DNA of 48,456 bases. It comes from Prochlorococcus sp. AG-355-I04. Its GTDB lineage: Bacteria; Cyanobacteriota; Cyanobacteriia; PCC-6307; Cyanobiaceae. Made by a program: the position numbers and the translations under genes. Numbering within the stretch: position 1 is the first letter of the stretch; every line of letters begins with the position of its first letter. The notes beneath the pieces were generated by a model. It was not told the origin of the DNA. It ran no database searches and saw only the letters and a program-made list of their open reading frames with translations. Where the stretch lies: NCBI GenBank assembly GCA_003280915.1, contig QCDL01000009.1:1-48456 (forward strand). The letters run 5' to 3'. Positions 16,501 to 24,372 of the stretch are shown here, piece by piece.

Positions 16501-17048
16501 AAGCAATAGTTTTTGATAGGGATGGAACTTTAATAGAATTTGTTAATTTTCTATTTAAAGAAAAAGAAGTTGTTATTAATAAAGATATTGTAAAAACTTT
16601 GAAATTTTTAAATAATATTAATTCCGTAAAATATTTTATACATACTAATCAATCAGGGGTTTGTAGAGGAATGTTTGGTATGGAAGATGTCAATAAATGC
16701 AATAAGAAAATTCAAAAAATATTACATGAAGAATACCAACTTGATTTTTGTTTCGAAAGAATATTTGTAGCTCCAACGTTCGAATCAATTTATAGAAAGC
16801 CTACAAATAATGTAACTTTAGAAATAAAAAAAGATTTTAATATAGCTGAGAAGAATATTTTATATATTGGTGACACTATTGCCGATTATCAAACTGCTTT
16901 ATTATCAAAAACTGATTGTATAATTTATAGAGGTTATGCTGCAAAGCCAATAAAAGAAGATTTAATTATTGAAAAAAGGCTTGTAGTATATGATAGTTTA
17001 CAGTTGATGTATAAGGTACAAGAGTTTATTAATGAGAGTAATGACTAA
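16497..17048 (+). CDS. gmhB: D-glycero-D-manno-heptose-1,7-bisphosphate phosphatase-like HAD protein
   Basis: A 183-residue HAD phosphatase with nucleophile motif FDRDGT (D7, D9), motif II HTNQSGVCRG, RKP with motif III Lys, and IGDTIADYQTA as motif IV. This layout is that of GmhB and the related HisB N-domain. The cysteine zinc loop found in many GmhB proteins before the RKP block is missing (APTFESIYRKP). All other ADP-heptose steps follow in the same operon, so the 1,7-bisphosphate role is likely. TTG start, because motif I begins at residue 6 and there is no earlier ATG in frame. Confidence 0.82.
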   Translation: MKAIVFDRDGTLIEFVNFLFKEKEVVINKDIVKTLKFLNNINSVKYFIHTNQSGVCRGMFGMEDVNKCNKKIQKILHEEYQLDFCFERIFVAPTFESIYRKPTNNVTLEIKKDFNIAEKNILYIGDTIADYQTALLSKTDCIIYRGYAAKPIKEDLIIEKRLVVYDSLQLMYKVQEFINESND

Positions 17049-17445
17049 TGGCTGCTTTGATATTTTTCATTTAGGTCATCTACAAATGCTTACTTATGCT
17101 AGCTCTATTGGAGATCAATTATTTGTCGGAATAAATTCTGACGAATCTATAAAAAAATTAAAAGGTGAAAATAGACCAATTTTAAATGAAGACTATCGTT
17201 TGCAATTTATTGAAAGTCTACCTTTTGTAACCAAAGCAAAGATTTTTAATGAGCAAAGATGTATTAATTTAATTTATGAATGGTCGCCAGATATATATGT
17301 AAAATCAAATGATTATAATTTAGATAGTCTAGATAAATCTGAAAAAAAAGCATTAATAGAATTAGATTGTGAAATAAGGTTTATGGACATCAAAACTAAT
17401 ATTTCAACTTCATCTATAATTGAAAGAATTAAAGGAATTACTTAA
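17032..17445 (+). CDS. hldC: Heptose-1-phosphate nucleotidyltransferase (HldE C-terminal-domain type)
   Basis: A 137-residue cytidylyltransferase-fold protein with NGCFDIFHLGH (the GxFDxxHxGH motif) at residues 6-16 and the C-terminal TSSIIERI motif, ISTSST in many relatives. It matches the stand-alone adenylyltransferase half of HldE, forming ADP-heptose from heptose 1-phosphate. It overlaps gmhB by 17 bp. The partner kinase half is separate (18983-19945), so HldE is split in this organism. No other specificity is suggested by the neighbours. Confidence 0.87.
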   Translation: MRVMTNGCFDIFHLGHLQMLTYASSIGDQLFVGINSDESIKKLKGENRPILNEDYRLQFIESLPFVTKAKIFNEQRCINLIYEWSPDIYVKSNDYNLDSLDKSEKKALIELDCEIRFMDIKTNISTSSIIERIKGIT

Positions 17446-17451
17446 AAAAAT

Positions 17452-17457
17452 AAGGAG
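17452..17457 (+). promoter_or_regulatory. Strong Shine-Dalgarno AAGGAG before hldD
   Basis: AAGGAG lies 12 nt before the ATG at 17470. Most genes here lack a clear Shine-Dalgarno and rely on overlap with the previous gene; this one follows a 24-bp gap and has its own site. Confidence 0.5.
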
Positions 17458-17469
17458 CTATTTTAAAAG

Positions 17470-18480
17470 ATGCAAATAAAAAATATATTAGTAACAGGAG
17501 GTTTAGGTTTAATAGGTTCAACACTTATTCAACATTTAAATAAGTTAAATTTTAAAAACAAGATAATTTGTGTTGACACTTTTTCAAATAATCAAAAATG
17601 GAAATATCTTAGGGAAATAATCGTCGATGAATTAATAAGCTTAGAAGAATTCAATAATAATAAAGTGAATATAATTGAAAATGCAGATGAAATATTTCAT
17701 CTAGGTGCTTGTTCATCAACTACTGTAGAAGATTGGAAATATCTTTACAAGAGGAATTATAGATCGACTATAGAAATAGTTGATTTATTTATAAAAAGCA
17801 AACAAAAAAATTCAAATGTTGAGAAGAAGTTAGTCATTGCTTCAAGCGCATCTACCTATGGGGACGGATTAAATGGTTTTACGGATGATCTAGAAAACAT
17901 TGAAAGTCTAAGGCCATTGAATCCTTATGGGATGTCTAAGCATTTAGTAGATATTTATTTGAAAAGGAAAGAGTACTTTTCTGATATTTTGTCATTAAAA
18001 TTCTTTAATATATTCGGTCTTAATGAGTTTCATAAAGGCAGCATGCGTTCTATAGCTCATTGGGGTGTTGAGTCAATTATTCAAAATAATTTGATTAAAT
18101 TATTTAAAAGTGAAAATCCTCTATATGAAGATGGCCGTCAAGTAAGAGATTTTCTTGATGTTGACTCAGCAGTAGAAATTATGATTTATCTAGCTAAAAA
18201 TTGTACTGGAATTCATAATGTGGGTTGCGGTCAAGCCATTACATGGATTGAAATGGCTAATACAATTATTGAGTCAATAGGCAAAATAGATAAACAATAT
18301 AAAGTAGATTATATAAATATGCCAAAGCATTTAATAGATAAATATCAATACTTTACTTGTGCTCAAATGTCTAGAAAAATTTTACCTGAAAATTTATTAC
18401 CAAATAAAGAAAAAGTTTTAAAAAAACTTTCAGAATATTCGATTCAGTTATTTAATGAATACAAAGAAATTAATTTATGA
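17470..18480 (+). CDS. hldD: ADP-L-glycero-D-manno-heptose 6-epimerase
   Basis: A 336-residue extended SDR. NAD motif GGLGLIGS is near the N-terminus, followed by the HldD-specific stretch FHLGACSSTT, then ASSASTYGDG and the catalytic YGMSK. KFFNIFGLNEFHKGSM and DGRQVRDFLDV are typical family blocks. It converts ADP-D-glycero- to ADP-L-glycero-D-manno-heptose, the last activation step. The 3' end overlaps gmhA by ATGA. Its presence means the operon makes the L,D-heptose nucleotide rather than stopping at the D,D form. Confidence 0.92.
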   Translation: MQIKNILVTGGLGLIGSTLIQHLNKLNFKNKIICVDTFSNNQKWKYLREIIVDELISLEEFNNNKVNIIENADEIFHLGACSSTTVEDWKYLYKRNYRSTIEIVDLFIKSKQKNSNVEKKLVIASSASTYGDGLNGFTDDLENIESLRPLNPYGMSKHLVDIYLKRKEYFSDILSLKFFNIFGLNEFHKGSMRSIAHWGVESIIQNNLIKLFKSENPLYEDGRQVRDFLDVDSAVEIMIYLAKNCTGIHNVGCGQAITWIEMANTIIESIGKIDKQYKVDYINMPKHLIDKYQYFTCAQMSRKILPENLLPNKEKVLKKLSEYSIQLFNEYKEINL

Positions 18481-18977
18481 AAATTTCTAAAGAACAATTA
18501 TTTGAAAGTATTATTAATTCTTACAGAGCTGGGGGCGGTATTATTGCTTGCGGAAATGGCGGAAGTGCGACTCAATCTAATCATTTAGTTGAAGAATTAG
18601 TTGGAAGATATAAAAATGATAGGATACCAATTAAAGGTTTAAGTCTTTCTAGTGATAGCTCTATAATTACTTGTATTGGAAATGATTATGGATTTGAATA
18701 TATTTTTTCTAGACAAATTGAATGTTTGGCTTCTATAAATGACATTTTGTTATGCTTTAGTACTTCGGGTAAAAGTAAAAATATAATAAATGTCCTCCAA
18801 AAAGCAAAAACATTAAATATACAGGCTATTTTGATAACAGGTGATAATTACTTTGATGAAACAAATGATTTTGTTTATTACAGTGTAGGTGAGAAAGAAG
18901 GAAGAAGAATACAAGAAGAACATTTAGTTTTAATTCATGATATTATTGAAAACATTGAATTAAATCTAATAAAATAA
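18477..18977 (+). CDS. gmhA: Sedoheptulose-7-phosphate isomerase
   Basis: A 166-residue SIS-domain protein: ACGNGGSATQSNHLVEEL, LCFSTSGKSKN (phosphate-binding Ser/Thr loop) and a C-terminal QEEHLVLIHDIIE carrying the GmhA catalytic Glu/His region. It is about 25 residues shorter than E. coli GmhA, mostly at the N-terminus. It converts sedoheptulose 7-phosphate to D-glycero-D-manno-heptose 7-phosphate, the first committed step. ATGA overlap with hldD; 5-bp gap to hldA. It competes, in principle, with the cyclase at 4845 for the same substrate. Confidence 0.9.
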   Translation: MKISKEQLFESIINSYRAGGGIIACGNGGSATQSNHLVEELVGRYKNDRIPIKGLSLSSDSSIITCIGNDYGFEYIFSRQIECLASINDILLCFSTSGKSKNIINVLQKAKTLNIQAILITGDNYFDETNDFVYYSVGEKEGRRIQEEHLVLIHDIIENIELNLIK

Positions 18978-18982
18978 GCTCC

Positions 18983-19945
18983 GTGTTGTATAAGCAGAAG
19001 ATATTATTAATAGGAGATTCATGTGTCGATTATTTTGTTGAAGGTAAAGTAGCAAGAATATCACCTGAAGCACCAGTACCTGTATTTAGTTATTCTCATG
19101 AGTCTATTTATCTTGGATGTGCAGCAAATGTAGCAATATCACTTTCAAGGCTTGGGCTTGATGTTGATTTAATATCTTTTGTTTCAAATGATAAAAACGG
19201 TGATTTTCTAATAAATAAATTAAAAAAAGAAGGTGTAAATACAAATTACCTTATTAGTGCAAAAACTAACCAACAATTATTTACTTCAGAGAAAAAGAGA
19301 ATTGTTTCAAACTCGCATCATATTTGCAGAATTGATAGGGAGCCTAATCCTATTTACATAAAGGAGGAGATTAACAAATTCTTTGAAAAAAATATCAAAG
19401 AAGCTTTGTCTAAAAATACTTACACTTATACTGTTATTTCTGATTATGCTAAAGGGATTATTAATGTTGATAGTTATAAATTAATAAATAGATTAGTGAA
19501 AAATAAAATAATCCTTGATCCTAAACCCAAAAATAAAATCTTATATAAAAATTTATTTATCTTAAAACCAAATAAGAAGGAACTTATTGAATTAATGAAT
19601 CTTAACTATAATTTTGAATATGATAAATTAGAAAATTTCGAAAATAATATAAGAGATTTTATTTTAAAAAATAATATAATAAACCTTATAGTTACAGATG
19701 GCATGAATGGATCCTTTTTAATAACAAAAGATAAGTTTAGACATTTCCCTTCAAAAAAGGTAGAGGTTTTTGATGTCAGTGGAGCAGGAGATTCCTTTTT
19801 AGCGGCATTAATATACTATTGTACAAAAGGTCTAGGTTTATCTGAATGTATATCTTATGCAAATCAAGCAGCATCTACAACAGTAACTCATTCTGGAACA
19901 ACTCCATTGATTCCTAATGATTTTTCAGAATTTAGTCAAAATTGA
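18983..19945 (+). CDS. hldA: D-glycero-D-manno-heptose-7-phosphate kinase (HldE N-terminal-domain type)
   Basis: A 320-residue PfkB/ribokinase-fold kinase. RISPEAPVPVF and GCAANVAISLSRLG near the N-terminus are the HldA/RfaE1 substrate block; DVSGAGDSFLA near the C-terminus holds the catalytic Asp and anion hole. It phosphorylates heptose 7-phosphate at C1. Start GTG at 18983. The adenylyltransferase half is a separate gene (17032-17445). Its TGA overlaps the TTG of the following cytidylyltransferase gene (TTGA, 19942-19945). Confidence 0.9.
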   Translation: MLYKQKILLIGDSCVDYFVEGKVARISPEAPVPVFSYSHESIYLGCAANVAISLSRLGLDVDLISFVSNDKNGDFLINKLKKEGVNTNYLISAKTNQQLFTSEKKRIVSNSHHICRIDREPNPIYIKEEINKFFEKNIKEALSKNTYTYTVISDYAKGIINVDSYKLINRLVKNKIILDPKPKNKILYKNLFILKPNKKELIELMNLNYNFEYDKLENFENNIRDFILKNNIINLIVTDGMNGSFLITKDKFRHFPSKKVEVFDVSGAGDSFLAALIYYCTKGLGLSECISYANQAASTTVTHSGTTPLIPNDFSEFSQN

Positions 19946-20556
19946 AAACTCTATTTATCCTTCCTGTTAGGTCAGGATCTCAAAGAATAATAAATAAAAA
20001 TATTCAAAAGATTGGTGATAAAACATTAATTGAGATTGCGCTATTAAAATTGTCAAAAACTGATGAATATGATGTTTTAGTTTCTTCTGATTCTTTAAAA
20101 TATATTGAACATGCAAAAGATTTTAATAAAAAATATTGCCCTAAAAATACCATTTACTTTCATCAAAGATCAAAAAAGACATCATCTCATTCATCTACGT
20201 TGGAAGATTTGATAGATGAAATTTTTGAAAATAAAAATTTAATAAATAACTATAATGATATTTTTGTGCATCAATGTACATCTCCTTTTATTAGTAAAAA
20301 GACTATTAACAAAATTGTTCATTTATTTAGAGTAAAAAATTTAGATTCGATATTTACAACTATTTCTAGTCACCCATTTTATTGGAAAAAAAATAATCAA
20401 TCAGAGGAATACTTAGCATGCTTCAATAATACTATCCCAAGAATAAGGACCCAAAATGCTGAGAAAATTTTTATTGAAACTGGAGGTATTTATGGTTTTA
20501 AGAGAAATAAATATTTGATTAAAAAAACTAGAACTTTTCTTAATAAACTTCCTTAA
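19942..20556 (+). pseudogene. Acylneuraminate cytidylyltransferase-like gene with premature stop
   Basis: This 204-codon frame encodes PVRSGSQRIINKNI (nucleotide-binding signature), HQCTSPFIS and ETGGIYGFKRNKY, so it belongs to the CMP-nonulosonate synthetase family. A TAA at 20554-20556 ends the frame, but the same frame continues to 20655 with the typical family ending (ALDIDDKIDLDFARF). The truncated product lacks the last helix and the LDID segment that normally completes the substrate pocket, so the gene is probably inactive or newly broken. Translational coupling to hldA (TTGA) suggests it was the last gene of the heptose operon. Signature arginine context SGSQRI differs from the canonical GGSKGI. 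Confidence 0.8.
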
Positions 20557-20655
20557 AATCTGAATAAATTTGAGGCTCTGGATATTGATGATAAGATAGA
20601 CCTTGATTTCGCAAGATTTTTATATCCATACTTAGAAAAAAAAATATTTGAATAA
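20557..20655 (+). pseudogene. Detached C-terminal tail of the cytidylyltransferase
   Basis: Thirty-two sense codons in the same frame as 19942-20556, directly after its TAA. They include ALDIDDKIDLDFARFL, which matches the conserved C-terminus of this family. The frame ends at TAA 20653-20655, 2 bp from the convergent GT9-like gene. No start codon is needed if the upstream stop is a recent mutation or a sequencing error. Confidence 0.8.
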
Positions 20656-20657
20656 AA

Positions 20658-21839
20658 TTAAATATTCATTAATTCTAGAATTTTATCAATGTTATCTAAA
20701 TTTAAATTGCAGCAATTTTTCGATTCAATAATTTTCTTAAATCTTTTATCATTATGAATTGGACATCTAATATTTCTTTTGTAAAAAATCCAATTGAATT
20801 TTTTGCTGCCTAAATTGATATTTTTGATTAGTGTATATTCAATACTATTATAATTTAGTTTATTTAAATACAATTGTTTATTCCAAATATGATGGCCCCA
20901 TTGTTTTCTCGAGGTATGAGAAAACAATACTAAAGTTTGGGTACATAGACTTGCTAGATGCATAGGTCCGCAATCAAATCCAATTACTAATTTAGCTTTT
21001 CTAAAGATAAAAAATAATTCAGATATCTTTGTACTATTTATTAATTTAATATCATATTTTTTGCTAAAATCATTAAAAAATTTTTTAAAATTAGGCTCTT
21101 CCTGAATATAAAGTTTTAATTTATTTTTATTACAATAATCTCTTATTTTATAAATAGTATTTGTATCTATTTTTCTCCCTGGATCAAGACCAATTCCTAA
21201 AAAAACAATAATACTATTTTTGAATTTTGAATATTTATCTTTTGAAAGATTATCAATATTTCTATTTAAAACCTTAATTCCCTCTTCAACAGAGAAATTA
21301 ATTTTTAATATATCAAAGGCATTTTTTACATAGTTTGTTTGAGATTTCTTTGAGGCATAATTAGGCGAATATAATATTGGATAACCTTTTTTGGGCGAAT
21401 TTAGTAATCCTACTTGAGTAAATATAAAATATTGTTTAGAATCTTTTATTTCTTCAATACTTTCAAAATTATATCCACTTAAATTAGCACCTAAGTAGCA
21501 ATTTCTTGGTGGCATTTTTTTTAAATCAAACCAATTATCATCAAGTTTTAATTCTTTTAAAATCAATCTAATATAATCAGATTTTATGTAAAATTTTTCA
21601 TTGCTTTTAGATCCTAAGATAAATGGTAATGTTAATATTGAGTCTCCAAGTCTATCATTTCTGATAATAAATTTAATTGGCTTGTCTTTAAAAATTCTTT
21701 CTAATTTTATAAAAAATATTTTTTTGTTAATAAAAAGATTTGTTATATAAACGAACTCATAAATCAATCCTATAAGTAAATTTATGATTTCTGTAAAATT
21801 ATCAAGAAAAGAATTGCTAAAAAATTTTTTTAATGACAA
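20658..21839 (-). CDS. GT9-like (heptosyltransferase-type) glycosyltransferase
   Basis: A 393-residue paralogue of the 8127-9308 protein. It has RNDRLGDSILTLPFI near the start, GIGLDPGRKI mid-protein, FDCGPMHLASL as the donor block, and a matching Cys-containing tail (RCPIHN, then NCCN). The N-terminal 50 residues include a hydrophobic segment. It converges with the ADP-heptose operon with a 2-bp gap from its last frame. ADP-heptose is a reasonable donor given the location, but GT9 members may use other donors. Confidence 0.76.
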   Translation of the reverse strand: MSLKKFFSNSFLDNFTEIINLLIGLIYEFVYITNLFINKKIFFIKLERIFKDKPIKFIIRNDRLGDSILTLPFILGSKSNEKFYIKSDYIRLILKELKLDDNWFDLKKMPPRNCYLGANLSGYNFESIEEIKDSKQYFIFTQVGLLNSPKKGYPILYSPNYASKKSQTNYVKNAFDILKINFSVEEGIKVLNRNIDNLSKDKYSKFKNSIIVFLGIGLDPGRKIDTNTIYKIRDYCNKNKLKLYIQEEPNFKKFFNDFSKKYDIKLINSTKISELFFIFRKAKLVIGFDCGPMHLASLCTQTLVLFSHTSRKQWGHHIWNKQLYLNKLNYNSIEYTLIKNINLGSKKFNWIFYKRNIRCPIHNDKRFKKIIESKNCCNLNLDNIDKILELMNI

Positions 21840-21844
21840 TTATT

Positions 21845-22063
21845 TCACCTATTTATATTTTGAATTTCAGATAATATAATTGAAAAACTTAAATTATTTT
21901 TTTTACTATATTTATAAATTAGCATTTTTAAATATTCATTGATTTGGTTAAATCTTTGATTTGGATTCAATTGATAATTAGATTTTAAAGTAATAATTAA
22001 TCTGCAATTTGTTATTTGAAAAAAAAATATTTTTTGAAATATTTTTTTAACTTTTATGCGCAT
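21845..22063 (-). CDS. Small hypothetical protein
   Basis: A frame of 72 codons from the ATG at 22061-22063 (a longer reading from 22108 would overlap the HAD gene by 62 bp; the shorter start overlaps by 17 bp). The product is very basic and rich in Ile, Lys and Phe, with no recognised motif. It fills the gap between the HAD gene and the GT9-like gene, leaving 5 bp before the latter, so operon layout supports it more than its sequence does. It could be a gene remnant. Confidence 0.4.
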   Translation of the reverse strand: MRIKVKKIFQKIFFFQITNCRLIITLKSNYQLNPNQRFNQINEYLKMLIYKYSKKNNLSFSIILSEIQNINR

Positions 22064-22364
22064 TTCTTTCCCAATCCCAATCTTCATTATTATAAGCTTT
22101 GTCATCAATAAAATAATCAGCTTCAGGCTTGCCTGTTATAAGCTCATGATATTTAAGACCCCATTTATCTAACTGTCTTTTTGTAAAATCATACCAATCA
22201 ATATTTGTAGTAGTTCCTCTTGCTGTAAACATTTTTATAGTATGACCTTCCTCATAAAGTCTATTAATTGAATTTATTTGTTTTTTAAATGGTTTAGCTT
22301 CTTCATACTTACCAAAAGTATTAGTACAAATAGTTCCATCTATATCAAAAGCGAAAATACTCAA
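22047..22364 (-). CDS. Small HAD-superfamily phosphatase
   Basis: A 105-residue HAD protein with motif I FDIDGTICTNT (D7, D9), motif II FTARGT, Lys in ITGKPEAD and motif IV FIDDKA. This compact form, with GLKYHELITGKP, is common in capsule and LPS loci as a putative sugar phosphatase. It begins 1 bp after the neuB-like stop, so it may dephosphorylate a nonulosonate 9-phosphate or another sugar phosphate made next to it. Substrate is inferred from location only. Confidence 0.8.
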   Translation of the reverse strand: MSIFAFDIDGTICTNTFGKYEEAKPFKKQINSINRLYEEGHTIKMFTARGTTTNIDWYDFTKRQLDKWGLKYHELITGKPEADYFIDDKAYNNEDWDWERNAHKS

Positions 22365-22365
22365 A

Positions 22366-23226
22366 CTAATTTTCCCAGTACCTTAGTTTTTTAGCAATAA
22401 GCTTTTCTTTATGGTTGAATGTTTTTTCTCCATCTCCTAATATCTTAGGTATATTTCTTATAACATTTACAAGTTTCTTAAGTCCCTCCTCTTGTAAAGA
22501 GGCAGCTTGATCACTCCCATACATTGCTCGATCTAGAGTTATATGTCTCTCAATTACCGATGCCCCAATAGAAGCGGCGATTATGCTTGGTGATACAGAA
22601 GACTCGTGTCCGCTATATCCAATATTTAAATTATATTTCTCTCTCAAATTATTAATACATTTTAGATTTAAGTCTTCTAAGGAAGCGGGATAAGTACTTA
22701 CGGTGTGAAATAACATTAACTCACAATTATGATCTTTGAAAATTTTAATTGCATTTTCTATATCAATTAAATTTGTCATTCCAGTAGATAAAAAAGTAGG
22801 AATTTTCTCTTCAGCTACTGTCTTAAGAAATTCGATGTTAGTTGCCATAGCCGAAGCAACTTTATTAAATTTAAAATTAAATACTCTCATTTCTTTTTGG
22901 CTACGGCAATCCCAAGAAGAAACGAACCAATCGATATTTTTGCCTTTACAGTACTTATCTATTTCTTTATATTGTTCAAGGGTAAATTCCAATCCACGTT
23001 TTTGATCTCCTTGCGTAACCCCCCATGGACTTTCCCTTGGCGCTTTTAATACTTCTTCAGAATAAACTGTTTCTATAGTTCTTTTTTGGAATTTGACTGC
23101 ATCACATCCAGAGTCTGAGGCTATATCTATTAGTTTCTTAGCAATTTCTAAATCACCATTATGGTTAATTCCTATTTCTGCAATAAAATAAATATATTTA
23201 GAATTGGAGAATTGCTCAAATACCAC
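22366..23226 (-). CDS. neuB: NeuB-type nonulosonate synthase lacking the SAF domain
   Basis: A 286-residue protein equivalent to the TIM-barrel domain of N-acetylneuraminate synthase. AEIGINHNGD is at 16-25, VKFQKR at 44-49, STGMT at 147-151, GYSGHE with metal-ligand H207, and ERHITL with H228. The protein stops at LRYWEN right after the barrel; normal NeuB (about 345 residues) adds a C-terminal SAF (antifreeze-like) domain that completes the active site of its dimer partner. It condenses PEP with a sugar (phosphate). The following HAD gene is 1 bp away; the preceding spacer is 252 bp of A/T-rich sequence. Confidence 0.87.
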   Translation of the reverse strand: MVFEQFSNSKYIYFIAEIGINHNGDLEIAKKLIDIASDSGCDAVKFQKRTIETVYSEEVLKAPRESPWGVTQGDQKRGLEFTLEQYKEIDKYCKGKNIDWFVSSWDCRSQKEMRVFNFKFNKVASAMATNIEFLKTVAEEKIPTFLSTGMTNLIDIENAIKIFKDHNCELMLFHTVSTYPASLEDLNLKCINNLREKYNLNIGYSGHESSVSPSIIAASIGASVIERHITLDRAMYGSDQAASLQEEGLKKLVNVIRNIPKILGDGEKTFNHKEKLIAKKLRYWEN

Positions 23227-23478
23227 TTTTTACTTTATGTTTTAATTTAAAAATAGCATGTTAAATTAACTTAAATCAAAAAAAACTGTTACTAATTTAC
23301 ATTACAATTAAATTAAACTTACTTATTAAATTAAAAACTTTATATTTTAATTCATAAATTTAATTAAAAACATATTCTATCTTTATAAAAAAATATGTCA
23401 TTTAAATATTTATTAATTTGACTTTTTAAGTTAGATAATTTTAGTATTGATATTAGTAGATTTTCATTTATAAAACAT

Positions 23479-24372
23479 CTAATTAAATTCACTAAAACAC
23501 CATTTTTTTAAATTATACATATCACATTTTTTAGTAAGTATTAATTTCTTTATCCAAGAGCAAGTTTTTTCATCAATAAAAGGTATTTCTTCATCTTTGT
23601 AATTTATAAAACCAGATTTCTCACAATATATTTTTATATCTCTAAGATTAAATATATTTGCAGTGCATAATGCAAATTCCGTTAACGTTAAAGATTGGGA
23701 TATATCTTTATAGTTTACCTTATGATTTTCGCCTATTATTGCTTCTAGCAATATTTTCAAAAGATGAGGCGCCCAAGTCCATTCTCTTTTCACAGTTCCA
23801 TCTATAAGGTTAATTGTTAGATCATTATTATAAAAAATCCTTTTTTGAAAAATATTTATCAATTCGCGCATAAAAAATCTTTCATCCCTGAGGGGAGATT
23901 CATGATTAGGTAATTTAAAACAAATAGCATTAGGATTATTTGTTTTTAAAATATAATTTGTTGCTAGTTTTTTAGTATTTGTATATGTACAATTAGGCCT
24001 CTCTTGGTCTTCAAGTGAAGATCCTAAATGTATTAATTTATAAGTTTTATTTTTAGAGAAATTTGCTAATTTTTGTACAAAATTTGTATTGATCTCATAA
24101 GCTAATAAGGATTTGTTATTACATTCTTTTGTACTGGAAATGGCTGCTGTATTGATCACATAGTTTGGATTATAACTTGTAATAAATTCTTCTATAAATT
24201 TATAATTTTCTTCTTTTACGAAGCTTCCTATCTCTTTAACAGGTAAATAATAGTTTGTTAGGGTTGATTTTTTTTTATTTATTAAAATTTCGCCTTCTGC
24301 ACCATTTAATTTCGAGATTAAATAAGAAAAAATGATACCATCTTGACCTCCACCAATTATTATAAATTTCAT
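23479..24372 (-). CDS. GMD-like short-chain dehydrogenase/epimerase
   Basis: A 297-residue extended SDR. The nucleotide-binding loop is GGGQDGI, the conserved Ser region is HLGSSLEDQ, and the catalytic pair lies in YTNTKK (Tyr-x-x-x-Lys). The segment LPNHESPLRDERFFMREL mirrors the GMD block [15 protein letters not shown], and REWTWAPH mirrors the GMD RDWGHA block, so it is a divergent member of the GDP-mannose 4,6-dehydratase branch; true gmd is at 27731-28864. It overlaps the NeuB-TIM fusion by ATGA, pointing to a role in that nonulosonate-type branch. Substrate unknown. Confidence 0.7.
   Translation of the reverse strand: MKFIIIGGGQDGIIFSYLISKLNGAEGEILINKKKSTLTNYYLPVKEIGSFVKEENYKFIEEFITSYNPNYVINTAAISSTKECNNKSLLAYEINTNFVQKLANFSKNKTYKLIHLGSSLEDQERPNCTYTNTKKLATNYILKTNNPNAICFKLPNHESPLRDERFFMRELINIFQKRIFYNNDLTINLIDGTVKREWTWAPHLLKILLEAIIGENHKVNYKDISQSLTLTEFALCTANIFNLRDIKIYCEKSGFINYKDEEIPFIDEKTCSWIKKLILTKKCDMYNLKKWCFSEFN

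Noticed and set aside
22736-23005. 89-codon frame opposite neuB
   Set aside because: Antisense shadow of a conserved gene, without its own start signal or motif.
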